A model generated the notes under the pieces. The model was given only the letters and a program-made list of their open reading frames with translations. It was not told the origin of the DNA and did no database searches. A DNA stretch of 43,384 nt, taken from positions 1-43,384 of the IMG/VR virus record IMGVR_UViG_3300005099_000086; one strand, written 5' to 3'. Shown piece after piece: positions 14,120 through 22,066 of this stretch; position 1 is the stretch's first letter, and each line of letters begins with the position of its first letter. Source of the stretch: a virus. The position numbers were made by a program, and so were the translations under genes.

Positions 14120-15011
14120 AAAAATTCTTGTAACTGGAGGTTTTGGCTTCCTTGGAGGCCATCTTGCGGAAAGAAAGTTCATGGAAGGCCATACAGTTTA
14201 TGTTTGGGACAACATGACGACGGCCAATACAGAAACTTATCTTGCTTTGAAGAACATTGTTCGGTTTGTCGAAACTCTTCCTGAAAACATAAAAATGATG
14301 GATGAAATTTATCATTTCGCTTCGCCTGCCTCCCCAACTCTCTTTGATTCAAAGGCAAAAGACATTATTGAGGCGAATGTGGAAATGACTTGGAAGTTGT
14401 TGGAGAATTGCAAAAACGATGTAAAGTTTTTCTATGCCTCTTCGAGCGAAGTTTATGGAAATAGTTATTTTGCTCCTGAAGAAAGTTATGGACATGTTGA
14501 CCCTGTTGGGCCAAGGGCCGTTTATGATGAGGCGAAAAGGCTTGGCGAAGCCATTTGTTCGTTGTTTCATCGAAAAAGAAAATTGAACATCACAATTGGC
14601 CGAATCTTCAACACCTACGGCCCTCGAATGCCTCAAGACGGCAGGGTCATTCAAACATTCATCCAAAATATTTTGGCCGATAGGCCTTTGCCGATTTATG
14701 GCTCTGGAATGCAAACCCGTAGCTTCTGTTATGTGGATGATTTGATTGAGGCAATTTTAACTGTCGTGGAGAAGAACAAAGGCTTTGACATAGTCAACTT
14801 AGGGAATGACGAGGAGATTACAATTCTTCATCTTGCTGACAGGATTGCGATTTTGGCCGACAGAAAAGCAAGGATTGAATTTTTGCCCCGACGGGAAGAG
14901 CCTCCAGCGAGGAAGCCAAATTTAACGAAGTTAAGGAAAAAATATGGCTTTGAACCAAAAATTACATTGAATGAAGGGTTGAGAAGGACGGTAGAATGGT
15001 ACAAGAAATAA
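14112..15011 (+). CDS. NAD-dependent nucleotide-sugar epimerase/decarboxylase
   Basis: 299 aa extended short-chain dehydrogenase. NAD-binding GGFGFLGGHL at 9-18, catalytic S-S-E at 111-113 and YDEAK with Y138 and K142, and sugar-binding INTYGPRM-like and GSGMQTRSFCYVDDL segments. Overall closest by pattern to UDP-glucuronate decarboxylase (UDP-xylose synthase) or dTDP-glucose dehydratase. It would supply a modified nucleotide sugar in the cytoplasm. Likely users are the three glycosyltransferases at 29711-32374, though these lie in the opposite operon. Ribosome site AAGGAGGAAAAAG. The exact substrate cannot be told. Confidence 0.8.
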   Translation: MNKKILVTGGFGFLGGHLAERKFMEGHTVYVWDNMTTANTETYLALKNIVRFVETLPENIKMMDEIYHFASPASPTLFDSKAKDIIEANVEMTWKLLENCKNDVKFFYASSSEVYGNSYFAPEESYGHVDPVGPRAVYDEAKRLGEAICSLFHRKRKLNITIGRIFNTYGPRMPQDGRVIQTFIQNILADRPLPIYGSGMQTRSFCYVDDLIEAILTVVEKNKGFDIVNLGNDEEITILHLADRIAILADRKARIEFLPRREEPPARKPNLTKLRKKYGFEPKITLNEGLRRTVEWYKK

Positions 15012-15409
15012 AGATAATAAAAAAGTTAGGAAACATAAAAATCTTGAAAAGAACTTGGCCAGTCTTCCTCGTAGAAGAACTGCCTGACGGGCTTTGGGGC
15101 CTCACGGACTTTTTTGGGTGCCGTATTTTCATTCCAATTTTTGATAAAAAGGAACGGCCCAAGATTGTGGGGAAGCAAAGACTTAGACAAACCATCAGGC
15201 ACGAAGTAGTTCATATTGTTTTAGAAAGGATTTTGCCCGAAACAAGGCTGGACGACAAAAAAGGTTTTGTATGCACGAACGACGAAATAGTTGAGGCAAT
15301 CTTGTTACTCCTAGATTTTTGGCCTCAAAAGCAAGTGGACAGAATGGTTGAAAAGGCCTGGAAGGAAATTAAAAAATTAAGGGAAAAGGATTGGAGGATA
15401 AAGATATGA
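14996..15409 (+). CDS. Small HExxH zinc peptidase-like protein
   Basis: 137 aa. HEVVHIVLE puts H69, E70 and H73 in the metallopeptidase HExxH pattern, in a protein the size of ImmA/IrrE-like or SprT-like small peptidases. Downstream acidic residues (CTNDEIVEAILLLLDF) could supply the third ligand. It could cleave a host or phage regulator. The start overlaps the epimerase 3' end by 16 nt, with AAGGACGG upstream. Catalysis is inferred from one motif. Confidence 0.5.
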   Translation: MVQEIKIIKKLGNIKILKRTWPVFLVEELPDGLWGLTDFFGCRIFIPIFDKKERPKIVGKQRLRQTIRHEVVHIVLERILPETRLDDKKGFVCTNDEIVEAILLLLDFWPQKQVDRMVEKAWKEIKKLREKDWRIKI

Positions 15410-15801
15410 CGGAGATTTGGGATACTTTAAAACACTTTTCTAAAGATGAGGCTTGGGGCAAACCTCAAAAAATGAACGGCCTCCTTCTCCTTCTGCTTGA
15501 TAAAATAAGGGAATTGACTGGCTGGCCCATCATCGTTCATTGCGGCACTCAAGGCCGTCATGTCAAAAAGTCCCAACATTATTTGGGAAATGCAGTTGAC
15601 TTTCATTTCAAGACGGATGTTCCTTTGAAGGAACAAGTCTTAAAACTTTTGGAAATTCTTAAAGTCTTGCAGGTGGACGAGAGGGTTGGCCTTGGCGTTT
15701 ACAAATGGGGCTTTCATTTGGATGTAAGAGGGACGAAGGCCAGGTGGGGCAGGATAGGCAAAGATTATATCTCCTTCGAGGAGGCGGTAAAATATCTATG
15801 A
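15406..15801 (+). CDS. M15-family peptidase, probable endolysin
   Basis: 131 aa. Zn-binding and catalytic pattern of peptidase M15 (L-Ala-D-Glu or D-Ala-D-Ala type): SQHYLGNAVDFHF with H58 and D65, and WGFHLDVRG with H104 and D106. Size fits a single-domain catalytic endolysin without a cell-wall-binding module. It would cleave peptidoglycan peptides at lysis. ATG 15406 has GGAGG nearby and overlaps the previous stop. It is the last gene of the plus-strand operon, apart from the structural genes; no adjacent holin is obvious. Confidence 0.8.
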   Translation: MTEIWDTLKHFSKDEAWGKPQKMNGLLLLLLDKIRELTGWPIIVHCGTQGRHVKKSQHYLGNAVDFHFKTDVPLKEQVLKLLEILKVLQVDERVGLGVYKWGFHLDVRGTKARWGRIGKDYISFEEAVKYL

Positions 15802-15954
15802 TTATTTCTTCATTTTATGAAGAAATAGCCTCAAGTCTCTAAGACAATCTAAATAGCCAAGCCAATAAACCTTTTCAAATCCTTCCTTTTTTCTATGTTC
15901 TTTTTTGGCCTTTTTTTCTAACTCTTTAATTTTATTGTATAGTAATTCTTCCAC
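15802..15954 (-). CDS. Possible 50-aa basic protein (GTG start)
   Basis: An open minus-strand frame from GTG at 15954 to TAA at 15804-15802. It reads as a Lys/Glu-rich helix (NKIKELEKKAKKEHRKKEGF), then VYWLGYLDCLRDLRLFLHKMKK. The ribosome site is weak (AGAAG). It overlaps the end of the upstream minus gene by 23 nt, consistent with other coupled genes here. Its last codons coincide with hairpin copy 2. It may simply be a chance frame. Confidence 0.3.
   Translation of the reverse strand: MEELLYNKIKELEKKAKKEHRKKEGFEKVYWLGYLDCLRDLRLFLHKMKK
15803..15827. repeat. Hairpin family copy 2, between converging operons
   Basis: Perfect 11-bp stem TATTTCTTCAT (15803-15813) and ATGAAGAAATA (15817-15827), loop TTT, directly after the endolysin stop. 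It lies where the plus- and minus-strand operons meet, so a bidirectional transcription-stop role is plausible. No long U-run follows on either strand. Confidence 0.7.
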
Positions 15955-16270
15955 CTGATTCTTCTATGTCCAAGGCTAATTGTTTTTCTTCCTCTGTTAG
16001 AGGAATGTTCTCTAAGATGAACGCCGCATCTTTCAATGTCAGCCATATCCACAACTCTCCCTGGCCAAAGGCTACCCAAATGCCTTGACTTACGGCTTGA
16101 GGAAATTTCTTTGAAGTTTCAATCACATCCTCCAAAAGCCTTATCAAAGTTATTTTTTCTATTGTACCAAGATAAATTGCCGTACGGGCCTTTTTCAAAA
16201 CAATCGAATAGGCTGTTGTGCCTTCTTTCGTCTGGCCAACATTTATCTTCAATCTTTCGTTTTCAACCAT
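15932..16270 (-). CDS. Hypothetical 112-aa protein
   Basis: Not recognised. Last well-supported gene of the minus-strand operon. Beta-rich first half (YSIVLKKARTAIYLGTIEK), helix, then a Trp-rich strand pair (GIWVAFGQGELWIWLTL). Ribosome site GGCAGGTAGGAAA. It could be a small transcript- or virion-associated protein, but nothing proves it. Confidence 0.55.
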   Translation of the reverse strand: MVENERLKINVGQTKEGTTAYSIVLKKARTAIYLGTIEKITLIRLLEDVIETSKKFPQAVSQGIWVAFGQGELWIWLTLKDAAFILENIPLTEEEKQLALDIEESGGRITIQ

Positions 16271-16364
16271 TTTCCTACCTGCCTAAAAGGCCAACTCAGA
16301 ATCAGATAAGCGGAGGAAATAAGGAACATGACTAAAGAACCAAGTTTACTAACATTGATATGTC

Positions 16365-16520
16365 TCATCTGTTCCTCCCCCTGCCTCTGCCTCTGCCTCG
16401 CCCATATCCTGGCCCGCCTTCAGGACAAGGCCCTCGTCTTCTATTTCTCCTGCCTCCGCCTGGCATGCCTCTGCCTTTGCCCATGCCAGTTTTTTGGCCA
16501 TATCTTCTTCTTACATTCAT
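16365..16520 (-). CDS. 51-aa Gly/Arg-rich (RGG-like) protein
   Basis: A minus-strand gene with GGAGGATAG just before its ATG. Sequence: MNVRRRYGQKTG..., then MGKGRGMPGGGRRNRRR, one Cys in GPCPEGGPGYG, and a terminal RGRGRGRGRNR. Nearly all residues are Gly, Arg, Pro or polar, so it should be disordered and nucleic-acid-binding, like RGG-box proteins. On the opposite strand the same DNA gives only Leu/Cys/Pro-rich shadow frames. It follows the Cys-rich gene at 16522 with one base between. Function unknown; DNA condensation in the capsid or a peptide substrate of the nearby ATP-grasp enzyme are speculations. Confidence 0.6.
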   Translation of the reverse strand: MNVRRRYGQKTGMGKGRGMPGGGRRNRRRGPCPEGGPGYGRGRGRGRGRNR

Positions 16521-16521
16521 T

Positions 16522-16767
16522 CTATCCTCCTTCTTGATGATTTAAATCCTCCCAATCATCTGGACTAAAGTTTTCTGCCATTTCATCCGTCAAGTCCCCA
16601 TACCAAGGCCCTTCGTCAGGCACGGAAATGGCCTGCCTGAATCTACAAGGAACTTTCTTTTCTTTTGAACACATATCCATACAAAATGCTTTTCCATTCA
16701 ACACAATTCGGCATTCACAATTTATATATTCATTTTCAGGATTTAACATACATAAATATTTTGTCAT
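16522..16767 (-). CDS. 81-aa cysteine-rich protein
   Basis: Not recognised. Six cysteines in the first 45 residues (C6, then CEC, a CMDMC block and VPC), followed by an acidic tail (DLTDEMAENFSPDDWEDLN). Cysteine spacing suggests metal binding. The start overlaps the preceding gene's stop. Neighbours are a very basic protein and the Gly/Arg-rich protein; an acidic protein between them could pair with either. Confidence 0.55.
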   Translation of the reverse strand: MTKYLCMLNPENEYINCECRIVLNGKAFCMDMCSKEKKVPCRFRQAISVPDEGPWYGDLTDEMAENFSPDDWEDLNHQEGG

Positions 16768-16973
16768 TTCTTCTTCCTCCTCCCCTTAGGCCTAATTTTT
16801 TTGAGGACATTTAAAGCCAAATTACATTGCAAAAATGTTCTAGTCTTTTTGCCTCTTGCTAGAATTGGCCTGCAAAACTCCTCAATTGTTTTGCCTGCCC
16901 TTCTGGCTTTCTTCCTCAAAGCTCCTGGTCTTTTGATTGCCTGTTGAATCCATTTCTTTTTTCTTTGAGCCAT
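16764..16973 (-). CDS. 69-aa basic phage protein (KWIQxAIKRPGALR family)
   Basis: Starts MAQRKKKWIQQAIKRPGALR, a segment I have seen in many small phage proteins of unknown function, and ends in a Lys/Arg tail (KKIRPKGRRKKK). Strong ribosome site GGGAGGAG. The first 92 nt overlap, in another frame, the end of the ATP-grasp gene. Very basic, so probably nucleic-acid-binding. Family resemblance is from memory. Confidence 0.6.
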   Translation of the reverse strand: MAQRKKKWIQQAIKRPGALRKKARRAGKTIEEFCRPILARGKKTRTFLQCNLALNVLKKIRPKGRRKKK

Positions 16974-19191
16974 TTTCTCCTCCCGACGGGATGTAATATC
17001 CCCAATCCTTAACGGATTGAAGGTCTAAGCCTTCCCCTATGTCGGGTCTATAAAACATAGGATAGGTTGCTACTTCCTTCAAAACATCATACATCATTTG
17101 GCTCGCTTCATCAATCGTTTGGCCCCATCCTACGCATGTTCCTAACTCTCCGTCTGTTCCGCCGCACCTTAAAACTTCATCCAAATAGACGTCTAAAAAA
17201 ACGATGTTTTCTAAATGCCTTTTCTTGAAATGTGTAAAAAGCGGAGCCCCTACATAGGCTTTGTCAACCCTGCCGTAAGGCCATTGAGGCACACAAAACC
17301 TCACTCCAGTTATCCATTCAGCTTTAGGATGAAAGTCTCCGAATTGTCCTCTTGCAATATCGCTATAAACTTTGCCCCATTCATCTTCCACGCCTAAAAG
17401 TTGGATGTATGTTGCAGGATAACCCTGACGGGCAGTAAATTCGAGGAACCAAGCCCCATCCTCGTTGAGGATGCAATTTACATCCAAAGGCCCTGGCGGA
17501 TAGCCCTCAAGATGGGGGATAAGCCTGGCAAAAGTCTCATCGTAGAGTTTTCCAAGCTCACTTCCATAATAAAAGACGACCGAACCGCATTCGCCCGTAA
17601 AAGGGGCAGTGTCACTATAAGTCCTCATTAACGGCTTATATTCAAAAGTTGATTGGCCACAAAACATAGGCATACCACTTCTGCGGACATAAACTATGTG
17701 GTTAGGGACTTCGCAGGAATAAACATAACCTTTGTAACTTACTTTCTTAATCTTTTTAGGATTCAAGGTTGCATCATACTTGTGATAATATAGATAGAAC
17801 CACTCATGCTGACCTTTCGTCAGCCTTTTGATATTGGCTACATACCCTAATTTCAACAAAAGCTCCTGCACATCATCAGCTAAGGTCTTAGAGGCAGTAA
17901 AATAGACGGGCTGGTGAGCATGGCCGTCCCCTGCTGTCAAACCCTCAAAAAGGCACTCCAAATATTCTACATCAAGCTCCAACATTTCCCTAGGGATGTG
18001 CTTCTCTTTTGCGTGCCCCAGCTTTCTAAGGTAACTATAAAAAGGTTCACAATAGGTAAGGCAGAAGAATTTATCTGCATAATAATGCCACTCAGCTCCA
18101 GATGCCAAAGCAAAGTCCTCCACAATTTCTTGGACTAAACCAAACCGCTTACTTTTGCGGCTCTGGGCAATTATAATTTGAGGGCGACTATTCCTGCAAG
18201 AACCCTCCGCAATGTACAGCCCTAAGAAACGCAGCCACACCTTCATGTCAATGCCTGCAAAAGTGTCTTGCCTTTTGCCCCGCCATTTTGCAGTTCTAGG
18301 AATTCTTACTTGATGGGTTATCTCCCGTATTTCTTTAGATTCCAATTTATAGAGGGAATGATAGTCATAATAATAGAACTTGTGGTTAGGAGTTACGCAG
18401 AAGTTTATGCGTGTCCTTGGGCCCGACTCATAAGTCCACATTTCGCCTTCGTACCTATACTTAAATAAATGAGTCGGCTTCTGATATTCTAGAGTCCTGG
18501 ACTCGGCATTTAAGGTCGCAACTTCATCTTCCATAGACAACTGGCTAAACTTTTTCCACCCTTCTTTAGTTAAAATTTCTGTTTCTTCATCAAAGCAGTT
18601 AAAACCTGACCACTTTTTCCCGTCGTACCATCCTTCGATGGACATTTGTTGTCCATCAATCATTTCCTGTAAGACAAATCTTATTTCTTCTGTCCAATTT
18701 TTCTTCCAAAAATCTAACATCCTAACCATATCCTTCCAACCTTTCGACGGATAATTTGCCCAAGTCTCGATATTTCCTGAAGGCTTCATAATATATCTCT
18801 TTTTTGTCTGTTGGACGAAGGCCTTAGCCTCATCGAAGTTCGTAAACTCCTTTTCTGGCGGAACTTTGAGGCCTGCCTTCTTGGCCAACTCCATTCCAAA
18901 CTGCCTATCCAACTCCATTTTGTCGTTCATTTCCCCTGCCCCAACGACATAATGGCCTTGACGGCGAAGCCTATCGGCAATCCGTCCAGATTTTACAGTA
19001 TCAAAGATTATGATGGTTTGGTCATCTATCCATTTTCCCCACTCCTTCTTCTCCAACTTTTTTATCATTCCATCGTAAAGATGTTTAAATCTATTTTTGT
19101 GGATATAGACCGCTACATCGTTTCCCTCAAGTTTCAACTTCATTGCAATTGGAAGACCAGCCCCATCAATCGAAAGTAAAAGAAACTTCAT
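16882..19191 (-). CDS. PurD-like ATP-grasp ligase interrupted by an intein
   Basis: 769-aa precursor; removing residues 199-513 leaves 454 aa. The extein resembles phage proteins annotated as phosphoribosylamine-glycine ligase: an N-terminal domain, then YIMKPSGNIETWANYPSKG (P-loop-like ATP-binding region), FVLQEMIDGQQMSIEGWY, and C-terminal GPLDVNCILNEDGAWFLEFTARQGYP, where metal-binding Asn/Glu sit. ATP-grasp enzymes join a carboxylate to an amine using ATP. True substrate unknown; purine synthesis is not implied. ATG overlaps the previous stop; AGAGGAG precedes it. The last 30 codons overlap the basic protein gene, and their composition (KKKEMDSTGNQKTRSF) may be a low-constraint tail. Confidence 0.75.
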   Translation of the reverse strand: MKFLLLSIDGAGLPIAMKLKLEGNDVAVYIHKNRFKHLYDGMIKKLEKKEWGKWIDDQTIIIFDTVKSGRIADRLRRQGHYVVGAGEMNDKMELDRQFGMELAKKAGLKVPPEKEFTNFDEAKAFVQQTKKRYIMKPSGNIETWANYPSKGWKDMVRMLDFWKKNWTEEIRFVLQEMIDGQQMSIEGWYDGKKWSGFNCFDEETEILTKEGWKKFSQLSMEDEVATLNAESRTLEYQKPTHLFKYRYEGEMWTYESGPRTRINFCVTPNHKFYYYDYHSLYKLESKEIREITHQVRIPRTAKWRGKRQDTFAGIDMKVWLRFLGLYIAEGSCRNSRPQIIIAQSRKSKRFGLVQEIVEDFALASGAEWHYYADKFFCLTYCEPFYSYLRKLGHAKEKHIPREMLELDVEYLECLFEGLTAGDGHAHQPVYFTASKTLADDVQELLLKLGYVANIKRLTKGQHEWFYLYYHKYDATLNPKKIKKVSYKGYVYSCEVPNHIVYVRRSGMPMFCGQSTFEYKPLMRTYSDTAPFTGECGSVVFYYGSELGKLYDETFARLIPHLEGYPPGPLDVNCILNEDGAWFLEFTARQGYPATYIQLLGVEDEWGKVYSDIARGQFGDFHPKAEWITGVRFCVPQWPYGRVDKAYVGAPLFTHFKKRHLENIVFLDVYLDEVLRCGGTDGELGTCVGWGQTIDEASQMMYDVLKEVATYPMFYRPDIGEGLDLQSVKDWGYYIPSGGENGSKKKEMDSTGNQKTRSFEEESQKGRQNN
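17653..18597 (-). mobile_element. Intein in the ATP-grasp gene (315 aa, LAGLIDADG)
   Basis: In-frame insertion of 315 residues (precursor 199-513). The N-terminal block starts CFDEETEILTKEGW; block B is TPNHKFYYY near intein residue 69. Two LAGLIDADG helices are FLGLYIAEGS and CLFEGLTAGDG; the C-terminal block is VPNHIVYVRRSGMPMFCGQ followed by Ser. The last intein residue is Gln rather than Asn, preceded by Gly rather than His. That is a rarer but known splicing variant. The flanking extein joins as GFN-STFEYKPL. Both splicing and homing-endonuclease parts look intact. Confidence 0.85.
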
Positions 19192-19394
19192 CTTTTTAGA
19201 ATCTCCTCTTTTAAAGCCTCAAACTTCTCCCTCAAATTATCTATTGCACTCCAAACCTCTGATAGTTTGTCATCCATTTTGTCTTCTAGTCTTTCGATTA
19301 GATGGTTGCTTCGCCGAACGCTGTAGGCATAAAGAGTTATGCCTACAACGACAAAAGTGTTTATGATTAAAACCGCTATTTCTAAGGCCTTCAT
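19188..19394 (-). CDS. 68-aa membrane-anchored coiled-coil protein
   Basis: One N-terminal membrane segment (IAVLIINTFVVVGITLYAY, about 5-24) followed by a charged coiled coil (LIERLEDKMDDKLSEVW...). The layout resembles small phage lysis proteins such as holin-like or XhlA-type proteins, or a virion-associated membrane anchor. Ribosome site GAGGAGGTGGCAGA. It overlaps both neighbours by 4 nt. It is the best holin candidate in the window, but it is not next to the endolysin. Confidence 0.55.
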   Translation of the reverse strand: MKALEIAVLIINTFVVVGITLYAYSVRRSNHLIERLEDKMDDKLSEVWSAIDNLREKFEALKEEILKR

Positions 19395-22066
19395 TCTGCC
19401 ACCTCCTCAGGCGAAACTTCCTCCCACCCAAACGGGGCCTCCTTTTCTTGCATAATCAACTGAAGGAATTTTGCTCTATCCTTCGGTTTAAGGGTCATTA
19501 TAAATTTTATTTTGTCTTTGTTAGGCAAAGACATAAACCGTTGATACAATGGCTGTTTGTACCTCAAAAGGCGATTTACAATCCCTCTTATTGTACTGTA
19601 CCTTTCACTTTGGAGCATGACTTTTAAGGCACTTTCAAAGTCCCCCTGCTGGAGCAGTTCGTTTATTTCTTCATCCACAAGTTTTCTTTCCGCTCTAACT
19701 TTCTGTCTGTATTTCATTAAATCATGTGCAAATTTGCCTCCCCGCATGCCATGCCTGACCCAAGTCCCAGTTAGAGGAACGAGTGCCTCAAGCCAAGTCC
19801 TTTCCTCTCCCCTTCGAGGAGCGAGAGAGCCTAAAGGCGTTATTCCTTTCAAGAAGTATTCCAGACTTCTCTGAACTTTGAGACCGAACGGCCAGCCTGG
19901 CTCCCGAATTGGCCTTCGCTGCCAGACGCTGTAATTTATAATTTGTTCAATTCCTTGCTTTAGCAAGGGCTCCATCTTGTTCCACATCGTTCTGTAAGGC
20001 TCGGTTGTCCAGCCAAAATAATCTCTTATATATCTAAAAAGAGGATTTACGATATAAATTTCTCTATTTTGCTTGTCTTTCAAACCTGTGTCTATGTCTA
20101 ACCAATGCCTAGGGTCTTCATTTTGGATGGAAAGATGGCCAGTTAAAGCATAGTTTAGAAGGTTTGTCGTGACTAAAAGACCGAGTATGCCTTTAGCCAA
20201 GTGTCTAAAGTACGAGGCTTGAAGCACCCTCATTTGTTCAGGCGAAAGCCCTTTATGAACCAACCACTGCGGCAGCAGTTCTCCAACTTTAATTTCTTGG
20301 CCTGTTATGGGCATGCGAATTTTCGTGCCTTTGCGAAGGCCTAAAGCTCCAGTAATAAGACGAAGGTTCGAGCAAGTCCAATCTCTCGCAAAGAACAAAG
20401 CTCTCAAAAACCTAGCATTTTCCCTGCCAAAGATGTGTGTAGGCAAAGTCCCTAAAAGGTCATTGACATAATGGGCGGCGGCTTCAGCAGCCTGTCCAGC
20501 CGAAAGGCCTTTCTTCATTAATTGTGCCTTTTTAAGGACATAAATGGATTTTTGTGCTTCCGCTACAATCTTTCCCCATAAGACTCTGTCGCCCCAACTT
20601 TCGGCTTTTCGGGCAATGCCTCTTATTCCTTTCATCTCACTTTCGATTGCACTCAAGCCTCTACGAAGCTCGGATGCGGTGTTCCAAACGGAGGCAAGGT
20701 CAACCCCGTGCTCGGCCATTTCTTTTTCAAGTTCATCCATGCTTTTGAAGCCGAGCTTTTCGAGTTCTTTGGCCTTTGGCCCTTTTGTGACCATCCTCAA
20801 GGCCTTTAAAGCCCTAAAATTAACTTCGTCCAAAACATCGCTGTAAATATTCCAGCCATGAACAAGAGGATTGTACATTATAACTCTTTTAATTCTATCT
20901 ACTAGCCACCAATAAGTCTTGGCATATCTACCTTGAGGCGTGTAAGGATTTATAAGCTCATCAATCCGTCTAGCTATTTCAGGGTGGCGAGTCAAAGGCT
21001 CCCCATATTCATCCGTCATAGAAGAAAGGGCCTCCATAAGCCTCTTATTCGCAATGGCACGATGAACGGCCCTGTCGTAGATTCCTACGATTTTGTCAAG
21101 TTCATAAATAGGTTTTAGACCTAACTCTTCGGCCGTTTCCAAAGTTGGAATTTTCCTTTCTTTTGCGAATTTTGTCGTTGTAGGAAGTCTCCTTAAAATG
21201 GCCCTGACTTGTCTTGGGTCGGCTTGATAAATGTGAGTAAGGTAGTTTTCCACAAAATCACTTATAACGCCTTCTTCCTCGGCCAGTTTATACATCTTAT
21301 CAAAATGATTCCTCAAAACTTCAACCAAATGCCTTTCTTGCGGCGTTAATTTTTCAAGGTATTTTTCTGGTTGTTCTGTTGCCCATGCAATTAATTTCTC
21401 CCTTTCAGGAGAAAGTTTTAAAGCCTTTTTGATGGAACGAATAGCCTGCATAGATTTCTGGGCCTGCCTCTCAGCCTCAACCAATCGGCCATAATGTTTA
21501 TTAAAAAGTTTATCCACATCTAATGTATCGAAGGCTGGAAGCCGAGGCTTTAAAAGGCCAAGCCTCTCGCTCTCTATGAGAGCTGGAGTCAATTTGTTGA
21601 AGGTTTTCTGCAAGCCTAAAATCGAAAGCCTCTCAGTCAAGGCGGCAGGGAAAAGGCTCTCAAGGGCAAGAGTGCCAGTTTCGGCCAAGATTTTCAGCCA
21701 TAGTGGCGGTTCTTCTCCAAGAACATGTTTGTAATATTGTTCGTATGTATATGGAGGATAGCCTTGCAAGGCTTTTATTGCCGCTTTCAAGCCTTGATAA
21801 GGCCCTTCAGCGGCGCTCTTCCAAAGATAGCTTTCAAAAGCCCTGGCGGGGCGGCCATAAATGTAATCTAAAGGGGCAAGGATTTTGCCAGCAATTTGGA
21901 CGAGCTTCGAAGGTTCAGGCTGAACGATGTCTCCTGGCTTGACTTCCTCCCAGCCTGGAGGGATTTGCTTGGTCTCTTTAGGCTCTTCTACTATCTCCCA
22001 GCCAGGAGGTATTTTAGACTCTTCAGATTCTTCTACTTTTTCCCATCCTGGAGGTATTTCCATCAT
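19391..22066 (-). CDS. Large internal virion protein candidate with PPGWE repeats
   Basis: 891 aa. Three N-terminal repeats of IPPGWE(x)V(E/K) at about residues 4, 18 and 35, and a related PFGWEEVSPEE near the C-terminus. The middle is helical, with Arg/Lys/Glu-rich stretches and one hydrophobic segment (GILGLLVTTNLLNYALTG) near residue 640. Its size and place after the tail genes fit an ejected inner-core or polyvalent virion protein of podoviruses. No lysozyme or peptidase motif was found. Start at ATG 22066 with TAGGAG upstream, overlapping the preceding stop. Assignment by context. Confidence 0.5.
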   Translation of the reverse strand: MMEIPPGWEKVEESEESKIPPGWEIVEEPKETKQIPPGWEEVKPGDIVQPEPSKLVQIAGKILAPLDYIYGRPARAFESYLWKSAAEGPYQGLKAAIKALQGYPPYTYEQYYKHVLGEEPPLWLKILAETGTLALESLFPAALTERLSILGLQKTFNKLTPALIESERLGLLKPRLPAFDTLDVDKLFNKHYGRLVEAERQAQKSMQAIRSIKKALKLSPEREKLIAWATEQPEKYLEKLTPQERHLVEVLRNHFDKMYKLAEEEGVISDFVENYLTHIYQADPRQVRAILRRLPTTTKFAKERKIPTLETAEELGLKPIYELDKIVGIYDRAVHRAIANKRLMEALSSMTDEYGEPLTRHPEIARRIDELINPYTPQGRYAKTYWWLVDRIKRVIMYNPLVHGWNIYSDVLDEVNFRALKALRMVTKGPKAKELEKLGFKSMDELEKEMAEHGVDLASVWNTASELRRGLSAIESEMKGIRGIARKAESWGDRVLWGKIVAEAQKSIYVLKKAQLMKKGLSAGQAAEAAAHYVNDLLGTLPTHIFGRENARFLRALFFARDWTCSNLRLITGALGLRKGTKIRMPITGQEIKVGELLPQWLVHKGLSPEQMRVLQASYFRHLAKGILGLLVTTNLLNYALTGHLSIQNEDPRHWLDIDTGLKDKQNREIYIVNPLFRYIRDYFGWTTEPYRTMWNKMEPLLKQGIEQIINYSVWQRRPIREPGWPFGLKVQRSLEYFLKGITPLGSLAPRRGEERTWLEALVPLTGTWVRHGMRGGKFAHDLMKYRQKVRAERKLVDEEINELLQQGDFESALKVMLQSERYSTIRGIVNRLLRYKQPLYQRFMSLPNKDKIKFIMTLKPKDRAKFLQLIMQEKEAPFGWEEVSPEEVAE

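Noticed and set aside
16328-16545. Plus-strand Leu/Cys/Pro-rich frames
   Set aside because: They are the antisense of the Gly/Arg-rich gene, which has a good ribosome site.
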